Below, in pieces: positions 22,870 through 33,243 of a stretch of DNA of 64,000 nucleotides. The position numbers were made by a program, and so were the translations under genes. The first letter of the stretch is position 1. Every line of letters starts with the position of its first letter. A model generated the notes under the pieces. It had not been told where the DNA came from and did no database searches. It was given only the letters and a program-made list of their open reading frames with translations. Where the stretch lies: positions 40,695,090-40,759,089 of the forward strand of contig OZ035963.1 in the NCBI GenBank assembly GCA_964034945.1, read 5' to 3'. This stretch comes from Chrysopilus asiliformis. Lineage: Eukaryota > Arthropoda > Insecta > Diptera > Rhagionidae.

Positions 22870-23908
22870 CGTGGCCATCGTAAGAACGGGCCAGAGGCAT
22901 GATAAATGTCAAACGATGTGACGTCATCATTTACTACTTGGTAGTTTATCGTTGACAGCTGTGCCGGTTGAACGCGTGCGCTTTTTGCTTCGCCGAAATA
23001 GTAGCAAAAACGTTTAATTTCATTGTTTTTTCGATGAGTGTCTTTATTTTATAGACTTAGTTATGCGTGGATTGTGAATTACATTGAATTTTCACCGAAA
23101 AAGTTGTATTTTCAGTGAAATTATTTGTAACCTCAAAAGTGAACTGTGAGATGTGAAAATCTTTAAAAACAAATAAATAACAAAAAATTATAGAAAAATC
23201 CACAAATCAAGTGTATAAATTTAGTGCTACCTCTTTTCATTTATGTTTTCCACAATTTGGAATAACATTTCATGTTTGTTTTGTAGAAATGCCGCGAACT
23301 TGTTGTGTCGCGAAATGTAGCTCTACGCACAAAACAAATAATCTATTTTCTTTTTCCAAATGTCAATAAAAGTGATAAGTGTGAATAAAAGTGATGTGAA
23401 ATAGGTGCCAGATTAAAATGATGAATGTGATGACCGGATTTTTAATCCAAGAATTCTAAGAAAATTCATTCGGAATGGACTTCGTATATCATCGTAATTA
23501 ACTAAATATTATATGTTAGAGCCAACTTTTCCTATTTTTTTATAGATTTTCCAAGCAATTTAAATATATAATGCAAGAAAAAAAATCCTTACATAAAAAA
23601 ACATTGAAATGACTTAAATTTTCTTTTCGAGTTTCATTTTCGGCGGCTGAAAAGTGTTCGAGTAAATTTCCGAAAATGAATAATAAATATTTGATCGAAA
23701 TCGAGTTAGCTGATACCGCTTCAAACATTTCCGTGCTTTTGACTTTCGATTCGAGTTCCCTGATAAGGCCCTGGAATATTTAATAAACGTGACGAATCGA
23801 GTATTAACTGCTTTGCTATAGCATTTTTCCCATTTGATAAGTAGTTTCTATGTAGTATTCTGTGACGTCATTACTTTTGCCATCCGGCCCGTACTTACGA
23901 TGGCCACG
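22870..23908 (+). mobile_element. Candidate P-superfamily element with THAP fragment
   Basis: CGTGGCCATCGTAAG at 22870 is mirrored by CTTACGATGGCCACG ending at 23908, and the inverted similarity continues for about 30 bp with a few mismatches (A/T after GTAAG, then ACGGGCC). A THAP-type coding fragment lies inside (23289-23369). No 8-bp duplication is visible at these edges, so the true termini may differ by some bases. Confidence 0.55.
23289..23369 (+). pseudogene. THAP-domain N-terminal fragment (26 aa)
   Basis: The frame MPRTCCVAKCSSTHK...LFSFSK begins right after a good acceptor-like tract (TTTGTTTTGTAG). It has the C-x(2-4)-C and F-x-F/F-x-P spacing of the first half of a THAP zinc finger, then stops. 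THAP domains are the DNA-binding modules of P-element transposases and of domesticated proteins derived from them. It is too short to be functional as it stands. Confidence 0.55.
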
Positions 23909-24102
23909 GCCAAAGTCACTCGGGCCAAAGTCACTCGCCTCGCTTTACGGTATACATAAATAAAGGTTTTTGATTTTATTTTATTTTTTATTGTGATCTA
24001 ATTATTATCAAGAATTAGGCGACTTCACTTGAATGGAAACGATTTTGAGCGGTTGGCCACTCTCTTCATTACAGGCTCTCTATTATTCATGAACCATATT
24101 TA

Positions 24103-24622
24103 TGACGTTTTCGACTGGCAGATTCAGGGCAGATTCAGAGCACGCTCTACCCCAGTTTAGAGCAAGGTATTTCGAGCAGATCTCGAGTAGATTTCGAGCA
24201 CCTCTGCTTGGGAGTCGAGCATTTCTCAAAGAACAAGAAGAAGCATAAAACAAATTAAAATTAATTTTGATATATTCCCCTTAAGTTGACACTGCCCTAA
24301 TATATTTCTGACCAAATGAAATTCTTCTTCACTAGATGAAGAAGAATCCAAGAAATCAAAATCATAAATATCTTCCATTTACGATTCCACACGATTTTGT
24401 TAGCCTTAACCTCAAAAGAGCAACTCAAATCTGACTACATTAGGCAGATCACAAAATTGCTCGAAAAATGCTCTTTTAGTGCTCGCATAGGGAGTACTTG
24501 CGTCACTCGAACACGTAACTCTTTTTCGAGCGATCAAAAAATCTCAGTCGAACACAAGATCTCAGAGTGAGCAAATTTAGAGCAACTTCAGAGCAAAAAG
24601 AGCATGCCAGTCGAAAACGCCA
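24103..24622. mobile_element. TIR MITE with TTA duplication (PIF/Harbinger-type)
   Basis: The left end TGACGTTTTCGACTGGCA (24103-24120) is matched by the right end TGCCAGTCGAAAACGCCA (24605-24622) with one mismatch. TTA precedes and follows it. The interior is rich in CGAGCA/TCGAGC motifs and non-coding. Confidence 0.7.
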
Positions 24623-24636
24623 TTAGTAAACATATT

Positions 24637-25125
24637 AGGTCTGTTCGATATAAAGTCCGTAACAGTTTTGCTGCCACTGCTACTGCTACTGCCGGTCAAT
24701 CTGTTCCGGGCTTAAGTCCTGCACTTACTCCGAGTATTTTCACTTTACTCCACAAAATGGCGCATTTTCTTACTCTGAATTTGTTTTTATCGAACAACTT
24801 GGAGTAAATTCAGAGTAAGTCACTAACTCTATTTTATGAGTTTATAATTATAGATTATAAAATATAACAAATATAATAAATAAAACCCGAAACTACTCAA
24901 AAATATATATTGGAAATAATTTATGATGTCTTTTGTTGCATTTCTTCTTCCAAACACTGTAAAAGAGAGGTTATGTCTGACAAATATCAACTGCCAAAAG
25001 TTTACTCCAGCTAAAAACAAGAGTAAGTCCGGAGTAAGTTCGGAGTAAGTCCAGGACTCATATCGAACAGAAAAGAGTAAAAAATTTTACTCCGAGTAAG
25101 TCCAGGACTCATATCGAACAGACCT
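24637..25125. mobile_element. TIR element beginning AGGTCTGTTCGATAT
   Basis: A 15-bp perfect inverted repeat (AGGTCTGTTCGATAT) closes both ends. Subterminal GAGTAAGTCC motifs are repeated near the right end and in inverted form on the left. No target duplication was found. It abuts the MITE ending at 24622 with about 14 bp between. Confidence 0.65.
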
Positions 25126-25161
25126 GTTGTAACGTTTGTAGGTGGGACAAAATCACCCTAT

Positions 25162-25826
25162 TGCGAATGTCGTGCCGTTTTCGACAAGTCGTTTCATGTG
25201 TTCCTGTTATGTTTCAACCACAATGGAGGCGCAAGCGGCACCGGCGACGGCGGGCGGCATGGCGCCGCCACACATACCGCCGAGCCAGCTACAATGATAG
25301 CGGCACCGTCGGCATATGCTTCTGTCAAAATTGAAACATCAAAACTTATTTCATTCGTCCGTTACTTCGCTCCATTTATTTTCCTTGATGTCTATCCTTT
25401 TATATTGAGGATGGGCCAAATCGTAGAGCATTGGATTTCCTTTCACGAACTCGATTAATTTTTTCTCCGTTGTCGGCATCTTGCGAAATCAAAACGTCAA
25501 AAAAACTGCATAGAATGTGGCGCCGAATGTGGTGGTTGTCACAAAACAACGAAGAAAAATCGGCATAGAATGTGGCGCCGAATGTGGTGGTTTTCATAAA
25601 ACATTTTGGGCGGCGGCGGCAAATTTGACTTTGTTTCAAACTCAGCGGCGACGGAAAAAGCGCTCTGCCGTTGACGCTGTATTGTAGCAGCTCTCGTTGC
25701 GCTACGTTAGTGCAAAAAAAAATGCCGCCCGCCGCTGCCGCTTGCCGCCTTCACTGTAGTTGAATCATTAGTGTTTTTGTACCAACAACAAGACGTAAAA
25801 CGACTCTTGTCGAAAACGACACGACA
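25162..25826. mobile_element. TIR element carrying a MADF-domain fragment
   Basis: Near-terminal inverted repeats built around CGTTTTCGACAA (25172 region) and TTGTCGAAAACG (25805 region) enclose the MADF fragment and two direct copies of a unit containing GGCGCCGAATGTGGTGGTT (near 25521 and 25575). A related, internally deleted copy is visible at about 29405-29475. A PIF/Harbinger origin would fit, because these elements often carry a second Myb/MADF-type gene, but this is inference. Confidence 0.5.
25351..25479 (-). pseudogene. MADF-domain N-terminal fragment (42 aa)
   Basis: The minus frame starting at 25479 reads MPTTEKKLIEFVKGNPMLYD, continues LAHPQYKRIDIKENKWSE, and ends VTDE before a stop. 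This matches the MADF pattern: L-I-x-x-V, P-x-L-Y-D, H-P-x-Y-K, and K-x-x-x-W-x-E. GAA|GTAACG after WSE is a possible splice donor, so the stop at 25351 may lie in an intron. MADF domains bind DNA in insect transcription factors and in the accessory protein of some PIF/Harbinger transposons. Confidence 0.6.
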
Positions 25827-25953
25827 ATCATAATACGGCTGAATGTCTTGTTTTAACATTTAGAAATATCAAAAAGAAACCAATGCCTAGTAGTTTAATT
25901 ATTGCAACTTCTACTTTAGTTCGAATGAAGTGATAAAATTTTTCTCTTGTGGC

Positions 25954-27699
25954 ATGTTTAGTGGAGCGTTGAAACTGTTTGATGACGCAATTTTAAGTGA
26001 TGTCGAAAGGTTCTTTGTTTTTATTCATTTTTTTACCTCAAACTTTAATATAAAATTTTGGATTTATTCCTTCCCATTTAGCATTTTTGATATTTTCCAC
26101 GAACCTGATGGTACCGCTACGAAAGCTTCGTTAAAATATGTGCCACCAATATTACAAATGGAACTGGCAGAGACCGTAAAGGAAACAATGTCCGAAAGTA
26201 TTACTGATTGGGGAATTTATGCTGCAAAAGCTGTCTCGGCATTCAAATTGTAAGGGATTGTTTTGAATAATTCCAAGTATAGCATGGTAAATTGATTTAT
26301 TTTTATCAGGATAGATGGCCAAAATGTTGCTTTAGGAAAATTAGGATTCGCTTTGCTCAAAAATTCCAAAAACCAGCGAAAAATTTTGCTGTACAGAACC
26401 AAACAAGATATTCTTTCTACGATGTGTATTCAAAAAGAAACACAGCTTTTTCATCAGAGCTCGTATCTTCAATTTACCGATGACTTAAATGTATTTTGGA
26501 GCATTTTATTCGAAAACAATGAAATTAACCTAGTCATTGGCGAAATCAAGGAAAATTTAATTTCTCCAGAAAGCTCAGGAGTTCTACTGATAAATCAGAA
26601 GTTTGGCTATGAAAAAGACGAGGAAAATGTGAAGACACTTCAAAAAAATCCTAGTACTGAAGAAAATTCATTTGATGAAAGTTTAAAAAACACTAAGTCT
26701 AAAATTCTTTCTAGAATGGCAAAAATGGGACAACCTCTTCCGAAATTGGGGAGCAAAGCAACCCAAATAAGTGATTCATCTGATATTGAACTGATAACAA
26801 AATTGACTTCAAAGCCAATAAGTGGGGTTTGCAAAGAACGCTGTCTCATGGTGGCGGCCCCACCATCAGTAGTCCAGCAGTCTGTAGTAACGTCAATACC
26901 AATGGCCGAAATGCCATGCAACCCATCGGTATTACAAGACACTCAATATATGAACATTTTGTTCGCTGATAATCGCGCCCAGAACACTGAAATGCGAATG
27001 GCATTATCAAAACTGGAATCTAGGATTGACCGTGTATTGGATAAAATTGATATAGACTCGAACACGCACAGAAACAACAAAAATCAAGATGTGATCTTGG
27101 AGCTTGATGATAAAATATTGGAACTTAAAAAAGAAAACAGATTTTTGCGGCAACAATTGAACAACCGAATTGTTGTAGAAGAAAAACATTCGGGGGTGGA
27201 TATTGCACAAGATGCTAAATTGATTGATTCATTTAATCTGAAAGATACCAATTCGGGCAATGCGTTACTATTTTATAAGTTACTAATAAAACAACTTGAA
27301 ACAAATATCTCTACTTTAGAAAACACCATAAGTTCGTTGCGAAAGTCGGTCACTATTCTTGAAGATCATAATGATCCTTTTGAAGTTAGCATCAAAGGAA
27401 ATTCCGATAGTTCTGATGATAGAATCAAATTACTGTCTATAAAAATATCTGAGCTGGAAGCTCAATTAAACTCGCTCGAAAATGAAAAAGTCCAAATGAT
27501 TGTTCAAATACAAGACTTGCAGAATATTCCAAAGCCAAATGTTAATGATATTGTGAAAAGTATTATGAATAATCTTTATGAACAATTGACGATTAAGTTC
27601 GACAATGAAAAAAATAACTATTCAAAAAATCATATATTACGAGTATGCGCCAATTGTATAAAAGAGCAAACAAACAATGTAATCAACACAAAGAAATAG
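25954..27699 (+). CDS. FKBP15-like protein lacking the FKBP domain; three exons, 537 aa
   Basis: Exons 25954-26009, 26082-26249 and 26310-27699; introns of 72 and 60 bp end in CCCATTTAG and TTTTTATCAG. The second has a good GTAAGG donor; the first has a weaker GTTCTT donor. The joined frame is open and ends at TAG. The N-terminus (IFDIFHEPDG, LKYVPP) and a WH1/PH-like region (residues ~75-155: GQNVALGKLGFALL, RKILLYRTKQ, FWSILFE) resemble FKBP15/WAFL, an endosome/actin-associated protein. ILSRMAKMGQP (residues 207-217) is the signature linker of that family, and NTEMRMALSKLESRID begins the coiled-coil region (~285-500). The FK506-binding isomerase domain, expected between the WH1-like part and the linker, is absent: only about 50 residues are there. 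The C-terminus is also short. I chose ATG 25954 because it is the first ATG in the frame. It is the clearest host gene in the window. Confidence 0.78.
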
Positions 27700-27915
27700 A
27701 ATTTCGGTAATACAGTCAAAGTATTTTATGAGGCACTTGTTTTATTAACACTAGCTAAATATGTCCTGCATATTTTAAAAGGGCTTTTTGGTCAATTAAA
27801 AACAATTTTACGTCAATCAATTTCTCATTTGTTCTCGAAATTTCGTCTATTTCCACTAGGAGCTATATATACATATGAAAACATGATTTTTCACATTATT
27901 TTTGAGATTATATAA
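27700..27915 (+). other. Putative 3' flank of the FKBP15-like gene
   Basis: AT-rich sequence after the stop codon; no canonical AATAAA was identified close to it. It ends at a family Z copy. Confidence 0.35.
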
Positions 27916-28445
27916 ACATAACAAAAGTTATAATTGCCAATCTGGCAATCATTGGAGACCCGTATGGTGATATTCGTATCAAAATTCGAACAGTTATACC
28001 AAAATTCCACTTTGAAGTCAAACTTTCCAATAAGATTTTTTAAAATTTATTCCAATCGGATTTTGATGTAGAATCATATCCTAAATAACTTTTGTTCTTG
28101 GACTTTTTTGATAAGATGCACCGTTTTTGAGATATTCACAAAAAACGATTTCGTTCGTATGGGGGGTACCCCCCCTAATGGTCCATTTTTGCCCGTTAAC
28201 GAACTTAGCCTTGCATTTTACGAAAAACGAATCTGCGCAAAATTTCAAGTCTCTAGCTGAATCCGTGCGCCCGCAATCCGCGCCACAGACGGACAGTCGG
28301 ACAGACGGACGGACATGCAAAACTTAAATGTTTTTATCATTCTAAACACACTGGTGTAATTCATTTTTTTGTGCGATGACGGGATCTTGGCGTTACAAAC
28401 GGTAAGGCAAAGTTAATATACCCTTTGGTTTCACCATACGGGTAT
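27916..28445 (-). repeat. Interspersed repeat family Z, full-length copy 4
   Basis: Reverse orientation: starts ACATAACAAAAG with the ATTGCCAATCTGGCAAT hairpin, and ends in the CCATACGGGTAT hairpin. It includes a GGGGGGTACCCCCC palindrome and the GGACAGACGGACGGACA run. Confidence 0.85.
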
Positions 28446-28648
28446 AATAAAAACAACTCGGATGAAATTTTAAGTCGCCTGATTAATAAAATTTACGTCA
28501 AAAGAAAAATGTACTATTAAACGGAATAGATAAATAATTAAATGAACTGAATTTTGCTAGGAACTTCACAAATGTAATGTTAACTGTCAAGTATTTAGTG
28601 GTTTCAAAAATTCGTCATCTCAATATTACACAATAGGTTTGCTTTTAC

Positions 28649-29386
28649 CAGGGAACAACCATTATATAGAATGGAAAGTAAGGCCTTTCCTCATTAACTT
28701 CCACTAGAGTAAGCACTACACTATAGAAATCGGGTTTTTTATCTCACTTCCCCTTTCTGCTGTCATACACTCGACAAAAAAAAATCAAATAGAACAACCT
28801 GTTACAATACATACACAAAAGTGCTGGCACTTTTGTTTACATTTTGCATGACATTTCATTGCAACATTGATTCATTTCATTGCAACGATTGATTTTGATA
28901 GATAATTACATTTTAGCGTGTTAACATTTCATAATTTCACATCAAAATGAATAAAGCACAAATTCACCACTGTTTAGTGAAGGAATGTTCCGCCAATTCA
29001 ATTAAAAACCCAAATAGAAAGTTTTTCCGAGTCCCATCAACAACAGAAAGGTAAAGTATAACGAAAGATCGACAGAATTGCACATGAACGGGCCTTAAAA
29101 CAATTGAAAACTAAAACTAAATTAAATTTAACACCTTTCAACACATTAGAACATCGCTAATATTTAATGGAAATATTAAATTATCCATAAAACATTTCCA
29201 TTACCCGGTTTTGTTTTGATTTGTTTTCATTTCAAGTGACAGATGGGAATCCATATTGCCACACACCACCAAATCGATCAGTGTTCATGTACACTGTCAT
29301 GTAACAGCTATAGAAATCCTCGGATGTACGCTCCCAACACAAAAAATTTTGTTAGAGCTTTCCATTCTATATAATGGTTGTTCCCT
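28649..29386 (+). mobile_element. P-superfamily non-autonomous element, 30-bp perfect TIRs, 8-bp TSD
   Basis: The left end (28649-28678, starting CAGGGAACAACCATTATA) and the right end (29358-29387) are perfect 30-bp inverted repeats. The octamer GCTTTTAC stands before the element (28641-28648) and again at 29387-29394; the boundary G is shared, so the duplication is 7 or 8 bp. P elements have ~31-bp TIRs, 8-bp duplications and a THAP-bearing transposase, and this 738-bp element holds a THAP exon (28947-29050) but no catalytic region. Confidence 0.82.
28947..29050 (+). pseudogene. THAP-domain first exon of a P-like transposase
   Basis: ATG at 28947 opens MNKAQIHHCLVKECSANS, continuing to KFFRVPSTTER, and runs into AAG|GTAAAGT at 29050/29051, a very good splice donor. 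C-x4-C followed by F-x-V-P is the first half of a THAP zinc finger; in P-type genes this finger is commonly split by an intron. The second half (C-x2-H) was not found downstream within the element, so the gene is truncated by internal deletion. Confidence 0.7.
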
Positions 29387-29580
29387 GCTTTTACATTCAC
29401 CCGTATTACGATTGTCGAGCACTGACAAGTGAAACGACTCTTGTCGAAAACGACAGGATATTCGCAATAAAGGGGCCCTATCGGCGAACACGAATCGAAA
29501 CGTGTGGCACACGAATTCGAATAAATGGTATCAGGCCGAACGTAGGGATTTTTCCCTACAGCAGGGAAATTTAACCTAAA

Positions 29581-30142
29581 AACATAACAAAAGCTATAAT
29601 TGCCAATCTGGCAATCATTGGAGACCCGTATGGTGATATTCGTATCAAAATTCGAACAGTTGTACCAAAATTCCACTTTGAAGTCAAACTTTCCAATAAG
29701 ATTTTTTAAAATTTATTCAAATTGGATTTTGATGTATGGGAGTTTTATGTAGAATCATATCCTAAATAACTTTTGTTCTTGGACTTTTTTGATAAGATGC
29801 ACCGTTTTCGAGATATTCACAAAAACCGTTTCCGTTCGTATGGGGGGTACCCCCCCTAATGGTCCGTTTTTGCCCATTAACGAACTTAGCCTCGCATTTT
29901 ACGAAAAACGAATCTGCGCAAAATTTCAAGTCTCTAGCTCAATCCGTGCGCCCGCAATCCGCGCCACAGACGGACAGACGGACAGACGGACAGACAGACA
30001 GACGGACGGACATGCAGAAATTAATTCTTTTTATCATTCTAAACACACTGGTGTAATTCATTTTTATGTGTGATGACGGGATCTTGGCGTTACAAACGGT
30101 AAGGCAAAGTTAATATACCCTTTGGTTTCACCATACGGGTAT
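29581..30142 (-). repeat. Interspersed repeat family Z, full-length copy 5
   Basis: Reverse orientation, same landmarks as copy 4. The GGAC/AGAC microsatellite is expanded at about 29968-30013, giving variable length between copies. Confidence 0.85.
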
Positions 30143-30212
30143 AATTAAGCGTAGGGAAGTTTGCTCAAAATTAATCTATTTGTAGGGAAATTCCAATATG
30201 TATTTACAAAAA

Positions 30213-30697
30213 AAACATAACTAAATCTGGCTAATCTGGCAATTATTGAAAACCCGTATGGTGATATGGCATTGTTCGAAGCTTAACACGTTGGCTACCA
30301 TGTGAGTCACCGGTGTACACAAACTATTGTCATTACCGTTAGTTTCTCAAGTTCCATGGTTGAGTGCAGTCGCTCGTGCGGTACAATTTCATTTTTTTGT
30401 GGAGCAATTTCATGTGAAAAATTTGTTGTGGTAAGTTTTTTCCGTTATATTTTATTCGATTCGTTCGTTTTTGTCTGTATTGATCTTATGTTCACTGGTG
30501 ACTCACATTGTACAGAAATGATTTTTGCGTTTTTTCCCAGTGTATACTAGCGGAGTAAGCGTTTTTTTTGGCTCGTAGCCAACGTGTTAAATGAACGGCG
30601 AACAGTTGTATCAAAATTGCACTTTGAAGTCCAACTTTTCAATAAATTTTTTTAAAAGTTATTCCAATCGGATTTTGATGTAGAATCATATCCTAAA
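30213..30697 (-). repeat. Interspersed repeat family Z, copy 6 (split)
   Basis: Two pieces, 30213-30282 and 30591-30697, separated by a TTAA-target MITE (30287-30586). The right part stops at ATCATATCCTAAA where a Helitron 3' end begins. Confidence 0.75.
30287..30586. mobile_element. TTAA-target MITE (piggyBac-type or Kolobok-type), 300 bp
   Basis: The left end CACGTTGGCTAC and right end GTAGCCAACGTG are perfect inverted repeats, and TTAA is present on each side (30283-30286, 30587-30590). TTAA duplication is used by piggyBac and also by Kolobok elements. It sits in family Z copy 6 at a point that reads TTAA in intact copies. The interior has inverted GTGAGTCACC/GGTGACTCAC motifs and no transposase. 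Confidence 0.85.
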
Positions 30698-30890
30698 CTA
30701 GCTTGCATACCCGTCGTTGCCGGGTTATGTTTTTTCATTTTTTTTTCGGCTCGGTAGTTTCCCCGCGAAAGGATAACATAGAGAAAGAGCTAAGTTTCGA
30801 GATCACTTTACCCCCTCCCCTTACTCCCCCACCCCTCGCGCTATTTTTCCGTATGCCTATGTTGGAACCAGATTGACTTGAATTCAATTT
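30698..30890 (-). mobile_element. Helitron 3' terminus fragment
   Basis: On the minus strand the sequence ends ACCCGGCAACGACGGGT (5-bp-stem hairpin) followed seven bases later by CTAG (30698-30701) and then T. A hairpin, a short spacer and CTRR inserted at A|T is the canonical Helitron 3' end. The fragment continues right to about 30890 without a visible 5' end. Confidence 0.7.
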
Positions 30891-30893
30891 TTT

Positions 30894-31308
30894 ATACCCG
30901 TATGGTGAAACCAAAGGGTATATTAAATTTGCCTTACCGTTTGTAACGCCAAGATCCCGTCATCACACACAAAAATGAATTACACCAGAGTGTTTAGAAT
31001 GATAAAAAAAAATTTAATTTTGCATGTTCGTCCGTCCGGCCGTCTGTGGCGCCGGCGCATGGATTGAGCTAGAGACTTGCGGGCGCACGGGTTGAGCTAG
31101 AGTTCGTTAATGGGAAAAAATGGACCATTAGAATACGAACGAAAACGTTTTTTTGCGAATATCTCAAAAACGGTGCATCTTATCAAAAAAGTGCAAGAAC
31201 AAAAATTATTTAGTATAGGAATTTTGATACAACTGTTCGCCATTCACTTAAATCACCATACGGGTTTTCAATAATTGCCAGATTGGCAATTACAGCTTTT
31301 GTTAAGTT
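30894..31308 (+). repeat. Interspersed repeat family Z, internally deleted copy 7
   Basis: Forward orientation, with both terminal hairpins but a shortened centre and no G/C-run palindrome. Confidence 0.8.
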
Positions 31309-31460
31309 TATTTAATCATTTGCTTAAAAATAACAATCAGAAGTATTATCTCTTTATTTTTTTTTTGTTATACACTGAATTATTTTTGTTATTGTTATAT
31401 TTATTTTCAAAATATATAACTACTTTGATTTAAATATGTTTTTTTTAATTTTATAATATA

Positions 31461-32162
31461 CTAGCAGACCCTTCGTTGCCAGTTTAAAGCTTTTTGTATA
31501 AATTTTAGAATGCCAAAAAACCATAAATAACACAAAAACTTTTGGGAAAAAACGTTATCCTTACAGGACATTCCGTTTCGAATTTTGAAAATCTAACATA
31601 ACTAAAACCTTGCTCCTGACAACGCAGATCATTTTGCGAAGAACCGCGTAAAAATCGGTCCAGTAGTTTTTGAGTTTAGTAATATCGTACAGACATCCCT
31701 GCCAAATTTTTGTCACTAACTTTCCCACACAACCATGGCAACAAACCCACACAACCACTTTTTTGCGGTTTGGTAAGTAAAAAAAGAACGAAAATCAGCC
31801 TCTAGATGACATGCCACTGACGAGTCATCGGGGGTGTCATTATGTACGATTTCAAAAATTCCTGTTAATCGGCGGTAATTACTCTCTCGATGACATGTCA
31901 GTGACGAGTCATCGAGTGGGTCATCGAGAAGCACGAAAGTATATAAGCAGTATATAATGACCAAATCTACCACCTCCGAACAAATGTCATAAGAGAATTC
32001 CCATGACGGTCACCAGATATGTCATAATGACGTCCTTGATGACGCCCTGATGACAAATTTGGCAGGGATAAAGACAGACATACATACAGACAGACAGATA
32101 TACAGACAGGCATACAGACAGATATACAGACAGACAAACATCAATTTATATATATATATAGA
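31461..32162 (-). mobile_element. Non-autonomous Helitron with both termini
   Basis: Read on the minus strand it starts TCTATATATATATATAAATT at 32162 and ends GGGTCTGCTAG at 31461. The flanking bases are A before TC and T after CTAG, the expected Helitron A|T target with no duplication. Related 3' and 5' pieces occur at 43508-44095, 41770-42492 and (inverted) near 39165-39290. The right part has a CAGACAGA/TACAGACA run (32068-32138). A 371-bp MITE (31697-32067) is nested inside. Confidence 0.82.
31697..32067. mobile_element. TIR MITE nested in the Helitron
   Basis: Ends CCCTGCCAAATTT and AAATTTGGCAGGG are inverted repeats. The interior repeats GATGACAT and GAGTCATCG-like motifs many times in both orientations. 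The target duplication is at most 2 bp (AT), so the superfamily is unclear. Confidence 0.7.
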
Positions 32163-32250
32163 TTGTCCTGCCTGTATATATTTATTTACCGATGTAAAAA
32201 TAAACATGGATGATTTGTATCTGTGTGGGTTGACCGTTGTGTTCATGTTT

Positions 32251-32387
32251 GTTGTTTATGTAAATGGGCTTATCGGTCCTTTGATGTGATGTTTAAATGA
32301 AACTAGAAATCTTTTTGGTTCTAATAGATTTCTAGTTTCATTTAAACATCACATCAAAGGACCGATAAGTCCATTTACATAAACAAC
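32251..32387. repeat. Palindrome with 62-bp arms and 13-bp loop
   Basis: The left arm (32251-32312) and right arm (32326-32387) are reverse complements with a single mismatch near 32267/32371. The arms start GTTGTTTATGTAAATGGG. The sequence ATGGATGATTTGTAT just outside the left arm (32207) recurs in direct orientation just outside the right arm (32392). This fits a palindromic duplication or a very small foldback. It may be unstable in cloning and replication. Confidence 0.85.
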
Positions 32388-33243
32388 AAAAATGGATGAT
32401 TTGTATGTAATCTAGAATCTATAATTCCTTGTAGGAAAATGTGGGAGAATGAAAGATGGCTCATACAGATGAGATTGTATTATTTTTATTGGTATAAATT
32501 GATGATGAACTACAGTCAAACCTGTATAAGCCGGACCCTGTATAAGCCGGAAACCTGCCTTAGGCGGACAGTTTTAAAAGTCCCGTGATTTTGAAGACGA
32601 TTTCCATACAAAATGAACCTGGATAAGCCGGACCTGCCTAACGCGAACCCGGACATCATTTTTTCTGTATAAGCCGGATATTTTTTTTTTTCAAATACTT
32701 CTGGCCTTCCTGATTGTGTTGACAGCCAACGATTAGTGATTTCTACCAACTATAGGTTGGTGTAGTTCGTAGAAATCAATGACACATATGCAATAGGGTG
32801 TTTAATTTTGTTAGGCAAAAAATAAAATCTAAAATTTTTGGAGACTGCTTACGCCCCGAGTCTCAGTGATGAAAAATATATATGTATATGCCATTTTTAA
32901 GAAGATTGGATAATATTTAGGGGTTGCAAACTTTGATCACTTTTCGTCAAACTACCTAGTCTAGCCATAAATACTGACACAAGGAAAAATTGATGCCAAA
33001 TGAGAACGCATTGGTATTTTTCAAAACTTTTTTTTTTATTTATTGGGCCACACAACAGCCACAAATCATAGAACACATTATTCGAAAATACCGCCACTTG
33101 ATTTAACACGCCTTTAACGATGGAGCCAACAGGGCTGCAAAATACACGCTCGATCTATTTGAGAATTATCCAATGTTTTTGTTGAAATCCTTCTTAAAGG
33201 ACTCAATATTTTGGTGTCTTTTTTTGGCAAATCATGCTCACTA

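Noticed and set aside
24604..24807. 67-aa ORF starting MPVENAISKHIRSV
   Set aside because: Straddles the end of one MITE and the start of the next; composition reflects CTGCTACTG-type repeats.
32050..32289. ORFs rich in DRQ/YRQ
   Set aside because: Translation of the CAGACAGA microsatellite inside the Helitron.
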